Assembly (NCBI GenBank): GCA_051954235.1
Contig: JBQCHY010000004.1
Location: forward strand, 1-64,000
Source: 62-47 sp051954235
GTDB lineage: Bacteria > Pseudomonadota > Alphaproteobacteria > Rhizobiales > Xanthobacteraceae
DNA: 64,000 nucleotides
Direction: 5' to 3'
A model generated the notes under the pieces. The model did not search any database. It had not been told where the DNA came from and saw only the letters and a list, made by a program, of their open reading frames with translations. This document shows, piece by piece, positions 43,853-52,945 of the stretch. Positions within the stretch are counted from its first letter, which is position 1. Every line of letters begins with the position of its first letter. The position numbers and the translations under genes are program-made.

Positions 43853-45166
43853 GTGGATACGAACGCGGATTACGATGCTATCGTCATCGGTGCGGGTGCC
43901 GGCGGATGCTGCGCGGCGGCGCGGCTGGCCCACGGCGGGCTTCGCACTCTTCTCATCGACGATCATGATCGGGTGGGTGGGCGGGCCTCGACCGAAATCA
44001 TCGATGGTCATCTGGTGAATATCGGCGCAATCGCGCTGGAATTCGGAGGGATCTTCCAGGATACATTCGAACTCGTCGGCGCGGACTTCCCGGTACGAAT
44101 GCCCAGTCCCGCCAATGCCTTCTATCTGGATCGCAAGGTTGTGGACGTCGGTCGCGGTGGTTGGTCGATGCTGCTCGGTGGCCTGACCAAGCAAGCCGCC
44201 CGCATTCTCGAGCAATTCGCACAGGCGAAATCCGGAAGTCTTCCCGATGGCCGCATGTCGACCAAAGACTGGCTGTCGGGTTACACGAAAAACGAAACTG
44301 TCCACGCCATCTTCCGCAATCTGTGCGCGGCGATTTTCGCGGCCAACGCGGATGAACTGCCCGCTCGTGCGTTCCTGACCTATTTCACCTCGAAGGGTGC
44401 ATTCAAGAAATTCGGCTTCCATCCGGAAGGCACGATCGGCGCATGGAAGGCGCTTGCGGCTGCCGTCGAGCGAAATGGCGACGTGTGGCTCGAGACGCGA
44501 GCCGAGACGATCGAGGTCGAGAACGGCGCGGCGAAGGCCGTCGTCATCAATCGCAACGGGACGCAAACGCGGCTGGTCTCCGACATCATCGTCAGCAATG
44601 CCGGCCCCAAGGCGACAGTGGCGCTCGCAGGGGCGGAGCATTTTCCTGATGACTACATCGCGCGGGTGAAGCGCGACCTGAAGCCCGCCGCGAACATCGT
44701 GTTCAATTTCGCCTCGCGCGAGCCGCTGCTCAGCGCGCCGGGCATCGTCACATTCGGCAAGACGCGACGTTTGTGTAATCTCGCGAACCTGACCGCGAGT
44801 TGCCCCGAACTCGCGCCTTCCGGTTGGCATCAATACGTCGCCTATGCCGTCCCCGTTCCGGCGCTGGGCGATTTCAACGAGAGCGAAGAGGTTGCGATCG
44901 CGCATGAAGACCTGCGCGAACAGTTTCCGGGTTTCGACCACAAGGTGAAAATGCTGTCGGTCCGGGTGATGCGTGGCGATTGGCCGGCGCAGCGCTCGTG
45001 CGCCGGCTACGATCTGCCGCGCGAAACCGGCATCGCGGGGCTGTGGTGCGTCGGCGATGCCGTGAAGGAATACGGCAACGGCGGCACGCAAGCCTGCGCC
45101 GAGACTGCGAAGCTCGTGGTCGATGATATTCTCGCGCGACGGCGCCACCGGTCGGCCGCCGAATGA
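43853..45166 (+). CDS. FAD-dependent oxidoreductase, phytoene-desaturase-like
   Basis: A 437-aa flavoprotein. N-terminal Rossmann dinucleotide site V-I-G-A-G-A-G-G-C-C-A-A-A-R-L near residues 12-26 followed by D-D-H-D-R-V-G-G-R-A-S, the amine-oxidase/desaturase signature. C-terminal G-L-W-C-V-G-D-A-V-K near 399-408 closes the FAD site. I chose the GTG at 43853 because GGAGGGGAGG lies just before it; an ATG at 43811 is in frame upstream. It is the first gene of a tightly overlapping operon reaching at least livM. It could desaturate or oxidise the imported substrate. Confidence 0.82.
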   Translation: MDTNADYDAIVIGAGAGGCCAAARLAHGGLRTLLIDDHDRVGGRASTEIIDGHLVNIGAIALEFGGIFQDTFELVGADFPVRMPSPANAFYLDRKVVDVGRGGWSMLLGGLTKQAARILEQFAQAKSGSLPDGRMSTKDWLSGYTKNETVHAIFRNLCAAIFAANADELPARAFLTYFTSKGAFKKFGFHPEGTIGAWKALAAAVERNGDVWLETRAETIEVENGAAKAVVINRNGTQTRLVSDIIVSNAGPKATVALAGAEHFPDDYIARVKRDLKPAANIVFNFASREPLLSAPGIVTFGKTRRLCNLANLTASCPELAPSGWHQYVAYAVPVPALGDFNESEEVAIAHEDLREQFPGFDHKVKMLSVRVMRGDWPAQRSCAGYDLPRETGIAGLWCVGDAVKEYGNGGTQACAETAKLVVDDILARRRHRSAAE

Positions 45167-46011
45167 GGGCGCTTGTCGACAGCGCGGACGCCCCGTCCCA
45201 GCGCATGCCGGGCCGGCCGCTGCTTGAGATCAACAACCTGAAGATTGTCTACGACGGTGCGATCGAGGCAGTGCGCGATGTCTCGCTGACCGTACCGGAA
45301 GGCGCAATCGTGGCGCTGCTTGGATCGAACGGCGCCGGCAAATCGACGGTTCTCAAGACGGTATCCGGTGTTCTCGCCACCGAGGAGGGCGAGATCGAGA
45401 AGGGCGCCGTTGTATTCGAAGGTGCGCCGATCTCTAACCGCCGTGCCGAGGAGATCGTGCGCTGCGGCCTGATCCAGGTGCCGGAAGGCCGACGGCTGTT
45501 CGTGAACATGACGGTGGAAGAAAATCTGATGATGGGCGGCTATCTGCAGTCGCCTTCACGCATGCGGGAACTGCGCGACGTGGTGTTCGATCTGTTCCCG
45601 CGGGTTGCCGAACGACGCAGCCAGATCGCCGGCTATCTGTCCGGTGGCGAGCAGCAGATGGTGGCGGTCGGTCGCGCTTTGATGGCATCTCCGAAACTGT
45701 TGGCGCTGGACGAACCGTCGCTTGGCCTTGCGCCGCTGATCATCGATGCGATCTACGACATCGTCGCACGTCTGCGTCGCGAGATGGGCATGACCATTCT
45801 TCTCGTCGAGCAGAGCGCGGCGCACGCGCTCGCGGTCGCGGACTATGCTTACATTCTCGAGAATGGGCGGATCGTGCTCGACGGCGACGCCGCAAAACTG
45901 TCTCGCAACGCCGAGGTGCAGGAATACTACCTTGGTCATAGCGGAACAGGCGAACGCAAGAGCTTCCGCGACGTCAAGCACTACAAGCGACGCAAGCGAT
46001 GGCTGTCGTGA
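45163..46011 (+). CDS. livF: LivF-type ABC transporter ATPase
   Basis: Branched-chain amino acid family ATPase of 282 aa. Walker A G-S-N-G-A-G-K-S near residue 51, Q-loop I-Q-V-P-E-G-R-R-L-F near 105 (typical LivF), signature L-S-G-G-E-Q-Q near 152, and Walker B L-L-A-L-D-E-P-S-L-G-L-A-P near 178. The ATG overlaps the previous stop. The last 25 residues are basic and extra. With CoA ligase and oxygenase genes around it, the cargo is more likely an aromatic or acyl acid than an amino acid. Confidence 0.88.
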   Translation: MRALVDSADAPSQRMPGRPLLEINNLKIVYDGAIEAVRDVSLTVPEGAIVALLGSNGAGKSTVLKTVSGVLATEEGEIEKGAVVFEGAPISNRRAEEIVRCGLIQVPEGRRLFVNMTVEENLMMGGYLQSPSRMRELRDVVFDLFPRVAERRSQIAGYLSGGEQQMVAVGRALMASPKLLALDEPSLGLAPLIIDAIYDIVARLRREMGMTILLVEQSAAHALAVADYAYILENGRIVLDGDAAKLSRNAEVQEYYLGHSGTGERKSFRDVKHYKRRKRWLS

Positions 46012-46793
46012 CCGCGCCGCTGCTCAAAGTCGAATCCGTATCACGGACGTTCGGCGGCCTCGCAGCCGTCAGCGACGTGTCGCTCGAGGTTATGCCCGGT
46101 CAGATCTTTTCGATCATCGGCCCGAACGGCGCCGGTAAGACTACGTTGTTCAACATGATTTCTGGCGTGCTTCGCACCTCGTCGGGGCGCATCACGATGG
46201 AGGGATGCGATCTTGCGGGCGTGCGGCCATGCGATTTCGTGGCGCTCGGCATCGGCCGCACGTTCCAGAACCTTGCACTGTTCAAGCACGGCACCGTGGT
46301 CGAAAACATGCTGGTCGGCCGTCACCGGCACATGAAGACGACCGTGCTGGATTCGATTGTTCATTATGGCCGCTGCCGGCGTGAGGAAATCGCGGCGCGC
46401 CAGCGCATCGAGGAGATCATCGAGTTTCTCGAGATCGAAGCGATCCGCGACAAGGTCGTCGGCAATCTGTCCTATGGTCAGCAGAAGCGCGTCGAGCTTG
46501 GGCGGGCTTTGGCGGCAGAGCCGAAAATTCTGCTGCTGGATGAAATCGTCGCCGGCATGAACCAGGAGGAGACCGAGGACGTCGCGCGCTTCATTCTCGA
46601 TATCCGCGACGAATTGGGCATCGCGATCATTCTGATCGAGCACGATATGCGGCTCGTGATGGATATTTCCGATCGGGTGCATGTCCTCAATTTTGGACGC
46701 ACCGTCACGGAAGGCGTTCCGGACGAAGTGCAAAATCACGCCGGTGTGAAAGAGGCCTATCTCGGCAAGGCGCGGGACCGGGCAGCGTCATGA
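45999..46793 (+). CDS. livG: LivG-type ABC transporter ATPase
   Basis: Partner ATPase of 264 aa. Walker A G-P-N-G-A-G-K-T-T near residue 43, Q-loop R-T-F-Q-N-L near 88, degenerate signature L-S-Y-G-Q-Q-K-R near 159-166 (usual for LivG), Walker B L-L-L-D-E-I-V-A-G-M near 183, and E-H-D-M-R-L-V near 213. It overlaps livF by 13 bases and the ligase gene by 4. Confidence 0.9.
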   Translation: MAVVTAPLLKVESVSRTFGGLAAVSDVSLEVMPGQIFSIIGPNGAGKTTLFNMISGVLRTSSGRITMEGCDLAGVRPCDFVALGIGRTFQNLALFKHGTVVENMLVGRHRHMKTTVLDSIVHYGRCRREEIAARQRIEEIIEFLEIEAIRDKVVGNLSYGQQKRVELGRALAAEPKILLLDEIVAGMNQEETEDVARFILDIRDELGIAIILIEHDMRLVMDISDRVHVLNFGRTVTEGVPDEVQNHAGVKEAYLGKARDRAAS

Positions 46794-48739
46794 CTGTCGT
46801 TGAAACACGCGAAGTGAATCCAGTGACAACGCTGTTGGCTGCGACGCGCGCGCGCTTGCCGAACGACCACGAGCCGTTGACAGAGGTCAACCTTGCCGCG
46901 GGCAACACGACATTGCCACGCTTGCTTCGCGCACAGGCGGCACGGCGTGGCAGCGCACTCGCGCTCCGCGAGAAAGAACACAGCGTCTGGAAGTGCTACG
47001 ATTGGGCGCACTATCATCGACAAGCGCGCCGCTTCGCACTGGCGTTGATGTCGCTCGGCTTCCAACGCGGCGATCGCATCACCATCGCCAGTGAGAATAC
47101 GCCGGAGTGGTACTACGCCGATCTCGGCGCCGAGATGCTGGGCGTCGTGCCAGTCGGCATCTATCCCACCAATCCCTGGCCTGAGCTGCAATACATCGTG
47201 CGGCATTGCGGCGCGCGGCTCGCCGTTTGCGGCGATCAGGAGCAGACCGACAAAGTGCTTGACGCACGCACCAACAATGACGGGCTTTCTGCCCTTGAGA
47301 TGGTCGTTTGCGTCGACATGAAAGGTATGCGGAGCTACGGGCGATCCGATCTTGTCTCGTTCGAGGATTTTCTGGCGCTCGGCGACGCCCATCTCGCGAG
47401 CCATCCCGAAGCCAACGCCATTCTCGACGGCATCACTGATGAGATCGATCCGGATGACGTGGCTCTGATGGTCTACACCTCGGGGACCACCGGTCCGCCG
47501 AAAGGCGCGATGCTCAGCCATCGCAACATCATCTATTCGACCTATAACTATGCCGGCGCGATCGGGATGCACGGCCGTCACTATGAAGCGGTGGGCTATC
47601 TGCCGCTGTGCCACGCGGCGGAGCGTTGCTATTCGATGGCGATGCAATTGGTGCTCGGCGGCGTCGTCAATTTCGCCGAAAGCATCGACACCGTCGCCGT
47701 CAACGTGCGCGAGATCGCGCCGACATTCTTCATCGGCGTGCCGCGCATCTGGGAGAAACTGAAAGAGAATTTCGAGTTTCGTGTGACGGAGAGCGGGCGC
47801 ATTCAGCGCTGGATTACCGGCAGGATCATGGCAGTCGGCCGCGATCTCAATGCGCGACGCAATGCGGCCGACGGAAAACTATCGCCGCTGGATCGGCTTC
47901 GCGCGTGGTTCTGCTATGTCGCTTTGTTTCGTAACATCCAGTGTCATCTCGGACTGAACCGCACGGTGCATCGGCTCTGCGCCGGCGCATCGATCTCGCC
48001 GGAAATGCTGCGCTTCTTTTCGGTGATCGGTCTTCCGGTCAGTCAGGGCTACGGCATGACCGAATCGAGCGGCTGCGTCTTCATCCAGCGCGACGGTTTC
48101 CATCGTCTCGGTGGTTGCGGCTTGCCGATTGCCGGCACCAACTATCGTCTGGCGGACGACGGCGAAATCCTGCTCAGTGGTCCGGCGCTGTTCAAGGGAT
48201 ACTTCCGTGACGAAAAAGCGACCGCGGAGACGCTTGCCGATGGCTGGCTGAAGACCGGCGATATCGTCAAGCAGTTTGATAACGGCGAAATATCGGTGGT
48301 GGACCGCAAGAAGGCCATCATCATCACTTCCGGCGGTAAGAATATTGCGCCATCGGAAATCGAGAACGCGCTGAAAGATAGCCCATTCGTCAAGGAGATC
48401 ATCGTCGTCGGCGAAGGGCGAAAGTTTCTGGGGGCGCTGATCCAGATCGATTTCGACAATGTCGGACGCTGGGCCAGCGACCGGGGACTTCCCTACACGA
48501 CCTACAAGTCGCTGACCGAATTGGACGACGTGCGCGAACTCGTGCAGTCCATCGTTGATGCGACGAACGCGCGTTTCGCGCGGGTCGAGAATATTCGCAG
48601 ATTTGTCATTCTCGAGAAGGAGCTGGACCACGACGATGGCGAACTGACCGCCACGCAGAAAGTGCGGCGCGCCATCATCGATCGGAAATTCGCGCGCGAA
48701 CTAGTCCAAATCTACGGCGACGGAGAAGCCGTCTCATGA
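46790..48739 (+). CDS. AMP-forming long-chain-type acyl-CoA synthetase
   Basis: A 649-aa adenylate-forming ligase of the FadD15-like branch. Y-T-S-G-T-T-G-P-P-K-G near residues 228-238, Y-G-M-T-E-S-S-G near 422-429, L-K-T-G-D-I near 487-492, D-R-K-K-A-I-I-I-T-S-G-G-K near 505-517 and the C-terminal K-V-R-R near 628. It is embedded between liv ATPase and permease genes with 4-base overlaps on both sides. This suggests that the imported acid is trapped as CoA thioester. Confidence 0.9.
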   Translation: MTVVETREVNPVTTLLAATRARLPNDHEPLTEVNLAAGNTTLPRLLRAQAARRGSALALREKEHSVWKCYDWAHYHRQARRFALALMSLGFQRGDRITIASENTPEWYYADLGAEMLGVVPVGIYPTNPWPELQYIVRHCGARLAVCGDQEQTDKVLDARTNNDGLSALEMVVCVDMKGMRSYGRSDLVSFEDFLALGDAHLASHPEANAILDGITDEIDPDDVALMVYTSGTTGPPKGAMLSHRNIIYSTYNYAGAIGMHGRHYEAVGYLPLCHAAERCYSMAMQLVLGGVVNFAESIDTVAVNVREIAPTFFIGVPRIWEKLKENFEFRVTESGRIQRWITGRIMAVGRDLNARRNAADGKLSPLDRLRAWFCYVALFRNIQCHLGLNRTVHRLCAGASISPEMLRFFSVIGLPVSQGYGMTESSGCVFIQRDGFHRLGGCGLPIAGTNYRLADDGEILLSGPALFKGYFRDEKATAETLADGWLKTGDIVKQFDNGEISVVDRKKAIIITSGGKNIAPSEIENALKDSPFVKEIIVVGEGRKFLGALIQIDFDNVGRWASDRGLPYTTYKSLTELDDVRELVQSIVDATNARFARVENIRRFVILEKELDHDDGELTATQKVRRAIIDRKFARELVQIYGDGEAVS

Positions 48740-49608
48740 CCTATCTGATCGAATTGCTGATCTCGGGGCTCTCCATCGGCGCGATCTACGGCTTGATTGC
48801 GATGGGGTTCGCCATCATCTACAAGTCGACCGGGCTGGTGAACTTCGCGCAGGGCGAGATCGCGATGATCGTCGCTTATGTGGCCTGGACCATCGCCAGT
48901 CATGTCAGCGGCAACATCTTTGTCGTTGCCGGCGGCGCGATCGTGTTTGCCTGCGTGTTCGGGCTCGTGATCGAGCGCCTGGTGATCCGGCCAATGATCG
49001 GCGAGCCGATCTTCTCGACCATCATGGTGACGATCGGAATTGCAGTGGTGTTGCGCTCCAGCATAGTGTTCCTCTGGGACGCGGTTCCGCATTCGCTCGA
49101 CGTCGGCATCGGCAACCAAGTGCTTGTCATCGGTGATGTGCGCGTGCGCTCGGGGCAGCTCGGCGTGATCGCGCTGTTACTGATAGCCATCGCCGGGTTC
49201 TACAGCTTCTTCCGCTGGTCGCGCTTCGGCGTCGCCATGCGCGCGGTCGCCAGCGACGACCGGACCGCGATGCTGATGGGCGTCAGTGCCGCGCGCGTGC
49301 AGGCGGTGGCATGGGCCGCATCGTGCGTCATCGCTGGTATCGCCGGCGTCATGTTCGCCATCATCCACGAATTGTCGCCGACCATGTTCGTGCTGGGCCT
49401 CAAGGCGTTTCCGGCCACTATTCTCGGCGGTCTCGATTCCGTGCTCGGGTCGGCGCTCGGCGGTTTCATCATGGGCGCCGTGGAAAATCTGGCTGGCGGG
49501 TATGTCAGCCCCGGTATGAAGGAAGTCTCCGGATTCATTGTGATCATCGTCATCCTGATGGTGCGTCCGTTCGGGCTGTTCGGCGAACGTCGAATCGAGA
49601 GGGTCTGA
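48736..49608 (+). CDS. livH: LivH-type ABC transporter permease
   Basis: A 290-aa inner-membrane permease with about eight hydrophobic segments. G-L-I-A-M-G-F-A-I-I-Y-K-S-T-G-L-V-N-F-A-Q-G-E near residues 20-42 is the classic LivH start, and L-G-G-L-D-S-V-L-G-S-A-L-G-G near 229-242 the typical loop. ATGA overlaps join it to the ligase upstream and livM downstream. Confidence 0.92.
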   Translation: MTYLIELLISGLSIGAIYGLIAMGFAIIYKSTGLVNFAQGEIAMIVAYVAWTIASHVSGNIFVVAGGAIVFACVFGLVIERLVIRPMIGEPIFSTIMVTIGIAVVLRSSIVFLWDAVPHSLDVGIGNQVLVIGDVRVRSGQLGVIALLLIAIAGFYSFFRWSRFGVAMRAVASDDRTAMLMGVSAARVQAVAWAASCVIAGIAGVMFAIIHELSPTMFVLGLKAFPATILGGLDSVLGSALGGFIMGAVENLAGGYVSPGMKEVSGFIVIIVILMVRPFGLFGERRIERV

Positions 49609-50654
49609 TGCGCAGCGGGTATTTTAAGGAGACGATTGCGGAGCAGATCAACCTGACCGATTCGGCGGTGGTCCGGGTCTGGCTGGCGCTGCTTGTCGTC
49701 GTGTTGATCGTCGCGCCGTTTTATCTCAATCCGTTCTATTTATCGCTGTTGACCATTATCGCGATCACCAGCATTGGCGCGCTTGGTCTCAACATCCTCA
49801 CCGGTTGGACCGGACTGATCTCGCTCGGCCATGTCGGCTTCATGGTTCTCGGCGCCTACGCCTATGCGATCTCGACGTCCATCTGGAAGCTGGATCCGCT
49901 GATCGGGTTGCTGCTCGCGGGTCTGGTGCCCGCGTTTGCCAGCATCATTGTTGGGATTCCATCACTCCGGCTCACCGGTCTCTATCTGGCGATCACGACG
50001 CTGGCCTTTGCCTTCATCATAAATCATTTGATCCTTGAGTTCGACGGTTTGACGCGGGGGGCGCGGGGAATTTTCGTCACGCGGCCGACCATTTTCGGCA
50101 TCTCGTTCAAGAGCGACACGGCGTTCGCGCTGCTGTGCCTGTCGCTGGCGGCGATCACGTTGGTTGCAACCCTGAATCTGCGGCGAAGTCGCGTCGGTCG
50201 TGCGCTGGTCGCGATCCGCGACAATGACATCGCGGCGCGCGTGATGGGTGTCGATCTAACGATCTACAAACTCAATGCCTTCATCACCAGTTCGTTCATC
50301 ATCGGTATTTCCGGGGCGCTCTACGGCATCTTCCTCAGCTACGTGACGGTTGAAGGTTTTCCGTTTCTGCTCTCCATCGAGGCGCTGGCGATCCTGATCG
50401 TCGGCGGCATCGGCACCGCTCTCGGTGCCGTGCTGGGAACTGTCTTTATCGTGCTGCTGCCGGAACTGACGTCGCAGGTTTTCTCGCTGCTTGGCGACGA
50501 GACGGCGCGCGCGCTGTCGACCGGTGCGCACGAACTGAAGAGCATGCTTTACGGCGTCGTGATCATTCTGTTTCTGCGCTTCCAGCCGCATGGCCTAGTC
50601 GGTCTGTGGCGCGACAGCAAGCGGTTGTGGGTGAACTGGCCCCTGCGCTTCTAG
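49608..50654 (+). CDS. livM: LivM-type ABC transporter permease
   Basis: A 348-aa permease. N-terminal hydrophobic segments from about residue 26, G-L-N-I-L-T-G-W-T-G-L-I-S-L-G-H-V-G-F near 60-78 (LivM signature), A-I-R-D-N-D-I-A-A-R-V-M-G near 202-214, and G-G-I-G-T-A-L-G near 263. The ATG shares a base with the livH stop. The start of the binding-protein gene follows after 65 bases. Confidence 0.92.
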   Translation: MRSGYFKETIAEQINLTDSAVVRVWLALLVVVLIVAPFYLNPFYLSLLTIIAITSIGALGLNILTGWTGLISLGHVGFMVLGAYAYAISTSIWKLDPLIGLLLAGLVPAFASIIVGIPSLRLTGLYLAITTLAFAFIINHLILEFDGLTRGARGIFVTRPTIFGISFKSDTAFALLCLSLAAITLVATLNLRRSRVGRALVAIRDNDIAARVMGVDLTIYKLNAFITSSFIIGISGALYGIFLSYVTVEGFPFLLSIEALAILIVGGIGTALGAVLGTVFIVLLPELTSQVFSLLGDETARALSTGAHELKSMLYGVVIILFLRFQPHGLVGLWRDSKRLWVNWPLRF

Positions 50655-50719
50655 GCGCGGCGCCGACAGGACGAGTCGAACGCACAATTTCAAACGACAA
50701 TCACAGGGAGGAGACGGCG

Positions 50720-51877
50720 ATGAATATCAGGAGATTGTTGACGGCGGCCACGGCGTCGCTGCTGCTTTCCACAACGGTTAGCTTGGCGGCCGATCAGGGC
50801 GTCACCGATACGGAGATATTGCTGGGCGAGGTCGAGCCGCTGACAGGCCCGCCGGCGCTGCTTGGCGTCGCCCATAATCTCGGCGTTCGTCTCGCGATCG
50901 AGGAAGCGAACGCTACGGGCGGCATCAACGGCCGCAAGTTGCGCTTGACGGCGCTCGACGACGGCTATGTCAGCTCGCGGACCATCCAGTCGCTGCGCAA
51001 GCTGATCTCGGTGGACAAGGTCTTCGCGCTGACGGCGCTGTCGGGATCGGGACAGGCCGTCGCCTCGCTGCCGATCATCGAAGAGTCCGGGATTCCTGCG
51101 ATCGTGCCCATCGGTCCGGTCGCGCCGCTCTATACGCCGCCGCGCAAGAACATTTTTGTTGTCGGGCAGTCCTATGAAGAGGGCATGCACCAGCTCGCGC
51201 TGTTTCTGGCGGACAAATATCCCGGCAAGAAATGGGGCGTGGTGACGCAGGACGACGATTATGGCGTGGCGCTACGCGAGGGGCTGAAGAAGGCGAAGGA
51301 CGAGAAGAAATTCAACGTCGTCTTCGAATCCATCTACAAGCGCGGCCAGCAGGATTTTTCGTCGGAGATGTTGCGCGCCAAGGATGCCGGTGTCGAGGTT
51401 TTCATCGCGGGTGGCATCATCAGTGAGAACGTCGCGATGCTGAAGGAGATGGAGAAGCTCGGCATCAAGCCGGCGACCGGCATCTTCTGGCCTGGCCGCG
51501 TCTCGGCAATGCTCAAACTCGCCGGCCCGGCCAGCGACGGCCTCTATGCGGTCGACTATGTCGAACCCATCGCCAGCGAGGAAGGCCAGAAGTTCATCGA
51601 ACTGGCCAAAAAATATCTGTCGGCCGACGAAGTGGCGCGCGTCAATCGTTACACGATGACGGGCTATGCCGGCGCGCGGGTATTGCTCGCGGCGATCGGA
51701 AAATGCGGCAAGGACCTGACCTGGGCCTGCACCAACGCCGAACTGGCGAAAACCAAAGATCTGAAGACCGGCGTGATGGCGCCGATTTCATTCGCCGACG
51801 GATCGCGCTTCTCCAACCAGAAAGTGCAGATCATGCAAGCCGATTTCAAGACGCTCGGCTTCAAGCCGACGAAGTGA
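50720..51877 (+). CDS. LivK-type periplasmic substrate-binding protein
   Basis: A 385-aa type I periplasmic-binding protein with a signal peptide (residues 1-23, cleavage near L-A-A). Family features: T-D-T-E-I-L-L-G near residues 28-35, E-E-A-N-A-T-G-G-I-N-G near 69, F-A-L-T-A-L-S-G-S-G near 106. W-T-C-T-style cysteines appear in K-C-G-K-D-L-T-W-A-C-T near 336-346. AGGGAGGAG precedes the ATG. It completes the importer. Ligand unknown; context favours a carboxylic acid destined for CoA activation. Confidence 0.9.
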   Translation: MNIRRLLTAATASLLLSTTVSLAADQGVTDTEILLGEVEPLTGPPALLGVAHNLGVRLAIEEANATGGINGRKLRLTALDDGYVSSRTIQSLRKLISVDKVFALTALSGSGQAVASLPIIEESGIPAIVPIGPVAPLYTPPRKNIFVVGQSYEEGMHQLALFLADKYPGKKWGVVTQDDDYGVALREGLKKAKDEKKFNVVFESIYKRGQQDFSSEMLRAKDAGVEVFIAGGIISENVAMLKEMEKLGIKPATGIFWPGRVSAMLKLAGPASDGLYAVDYVEPIASEEGQKFIELAKKYLSADEVARVNRYTMTGYAGARVLLAAIGKCGKDLTWACTNAELAKTKDLKTGVMAPISFADGSRFSNQKVQIMQADFKTLGFKPTK

Positions 51878-51908
51878 ACCCCAGTGGCATGGCTGGAGTG
51901 ATCCGGCC

Positions 51909-52874
51909 GTGCCTGGCATTGACAGGATCGCCGTGCCGATCGCATCGCAAGACCAAGCGCCGGTTTCCGGACCGAACCACGCGGCCATTGACCGCGTGGT
52001 TGGCCGATTGCGTGGAGTCTATCGGCGCTGGAGCCACGGTGCGTCCAGCGCGCAGATGCGTCAGGACTGGGATGCACTGTTTTGGTCCGAAGCTATGCCT
52101 GCTACGGTCGAGCCGTTGACGGCGAACGGCGTTCACGCGGCGTGGATCAGCGCGCCGGGTGTCGCACCAGGGAAGGCCGCGATTTACTTCCATGGCGGTG
52201 GCTTTCGACTTGGCTCGCTCCGTTCGCATCGCGACCTGATGGCGCGCATTTCCGCGGCGAGCGGGTGCCGCGTCCTCGGTGTGCAATATCGGCTCGCGCC
52301 CGAGCATCGTTTCCCTTCGGCGCATGACGACGGGTTGGCGGTTTACGACTGGGTGTTGGGGCAGGACATTGCCGCGCGTGATATCGCCTTGGTCGGCGAT
52401 TCCGCCGGCGGATGTCTTGCGCTGAGCACGGCGCTTGCATTGCGCGATACTGCGCGGCCGATGCCGGCGGCGATCGTCACGATGTCGGCCTGGACCGATC
52501 TGTCCGCATCCCGCGCCAGTTACGACACGCATGCGGCGCTCGATCCGATCCATCAGCGCCCGATGATCGTGGCGGTGGCGCGGAATTATCTCGGGCCGGA
52601 TGTCGATCCGCGCGATCCCCGCGTGTCGCCGCTGTTTGCCGATCTCGCCGGCCTTCCGCCGCTGCTGATGCAGGTCGGCGGCCGCGAAACTGTTCTCGAC
52701 GATACGCGAGATTTTGCGTGCAAGGCAGAGCAATCGGGCTGCGCGGTGACGCTCGAGGTTTTGGACGACATGATCCACGTCTTTCAGCAATTTCCTGACG
52801 ATCTGCCGGAGGCCCGCTTGGCGCTCACGTCTCTTGGTGCGTTTTTGCGCCGCTCGCTTGGCGTGGCTGCCTGA
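51909..52874 (+). CDS. Alpha/beta hydrolase, HSL-type esterase
   Basis: A 321-aa carboxylesterase of the hormone-sensitive-lipase family. The oxyanion motif Y-F-H-G-G-G-F is near residues 93-99, nucleophile serine in G-D-S-A-G-G near 161-166, aspartate expected in the region D-D-T-R near 260, histidine in M-I-H-V-F near 290. The GTG at 51909 is the only start giving the full fold; GGAGTGAT lies upstream. It begins 32 bases after the binding-protein gene. It may release the acid from an ester. Confidence 0.86.
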   Translation: MPGIDRIAVPIASQDQAPVSGPNHAAIDRVVGRLRGVYRRWSHGASSAQMRQDWDALFWSEAMPATVEPLTANGVHAAWISAPGVAPGKAAIYFHGGGFRLGSLRSHRDLMARISAASGCRVLGVQYRLAPEHRFPSAHDDGLAVYDWVLGQDIAARDIALVGDSAGGCLALSTALALRDTARPMPAAIVTMSAWTDLSASRASYDTHAALDPIHQRPMIVAVARNYLGPDVDPRDPRVSPLFADLAGLPPLLMQVGGRETVLDDTRDFACKAEQSGCAVTLEVLDDMIHVFQQFPDDLPEARLALTSLGAFLRRSLGVAA

Positions 52875-52945
52875 TCCGGAGCGCATCGTTACGTTCAGCA
52901 ATCGAAGAGCATTGTTGCCCGATTGATCTAGTAAAGGACGACTTG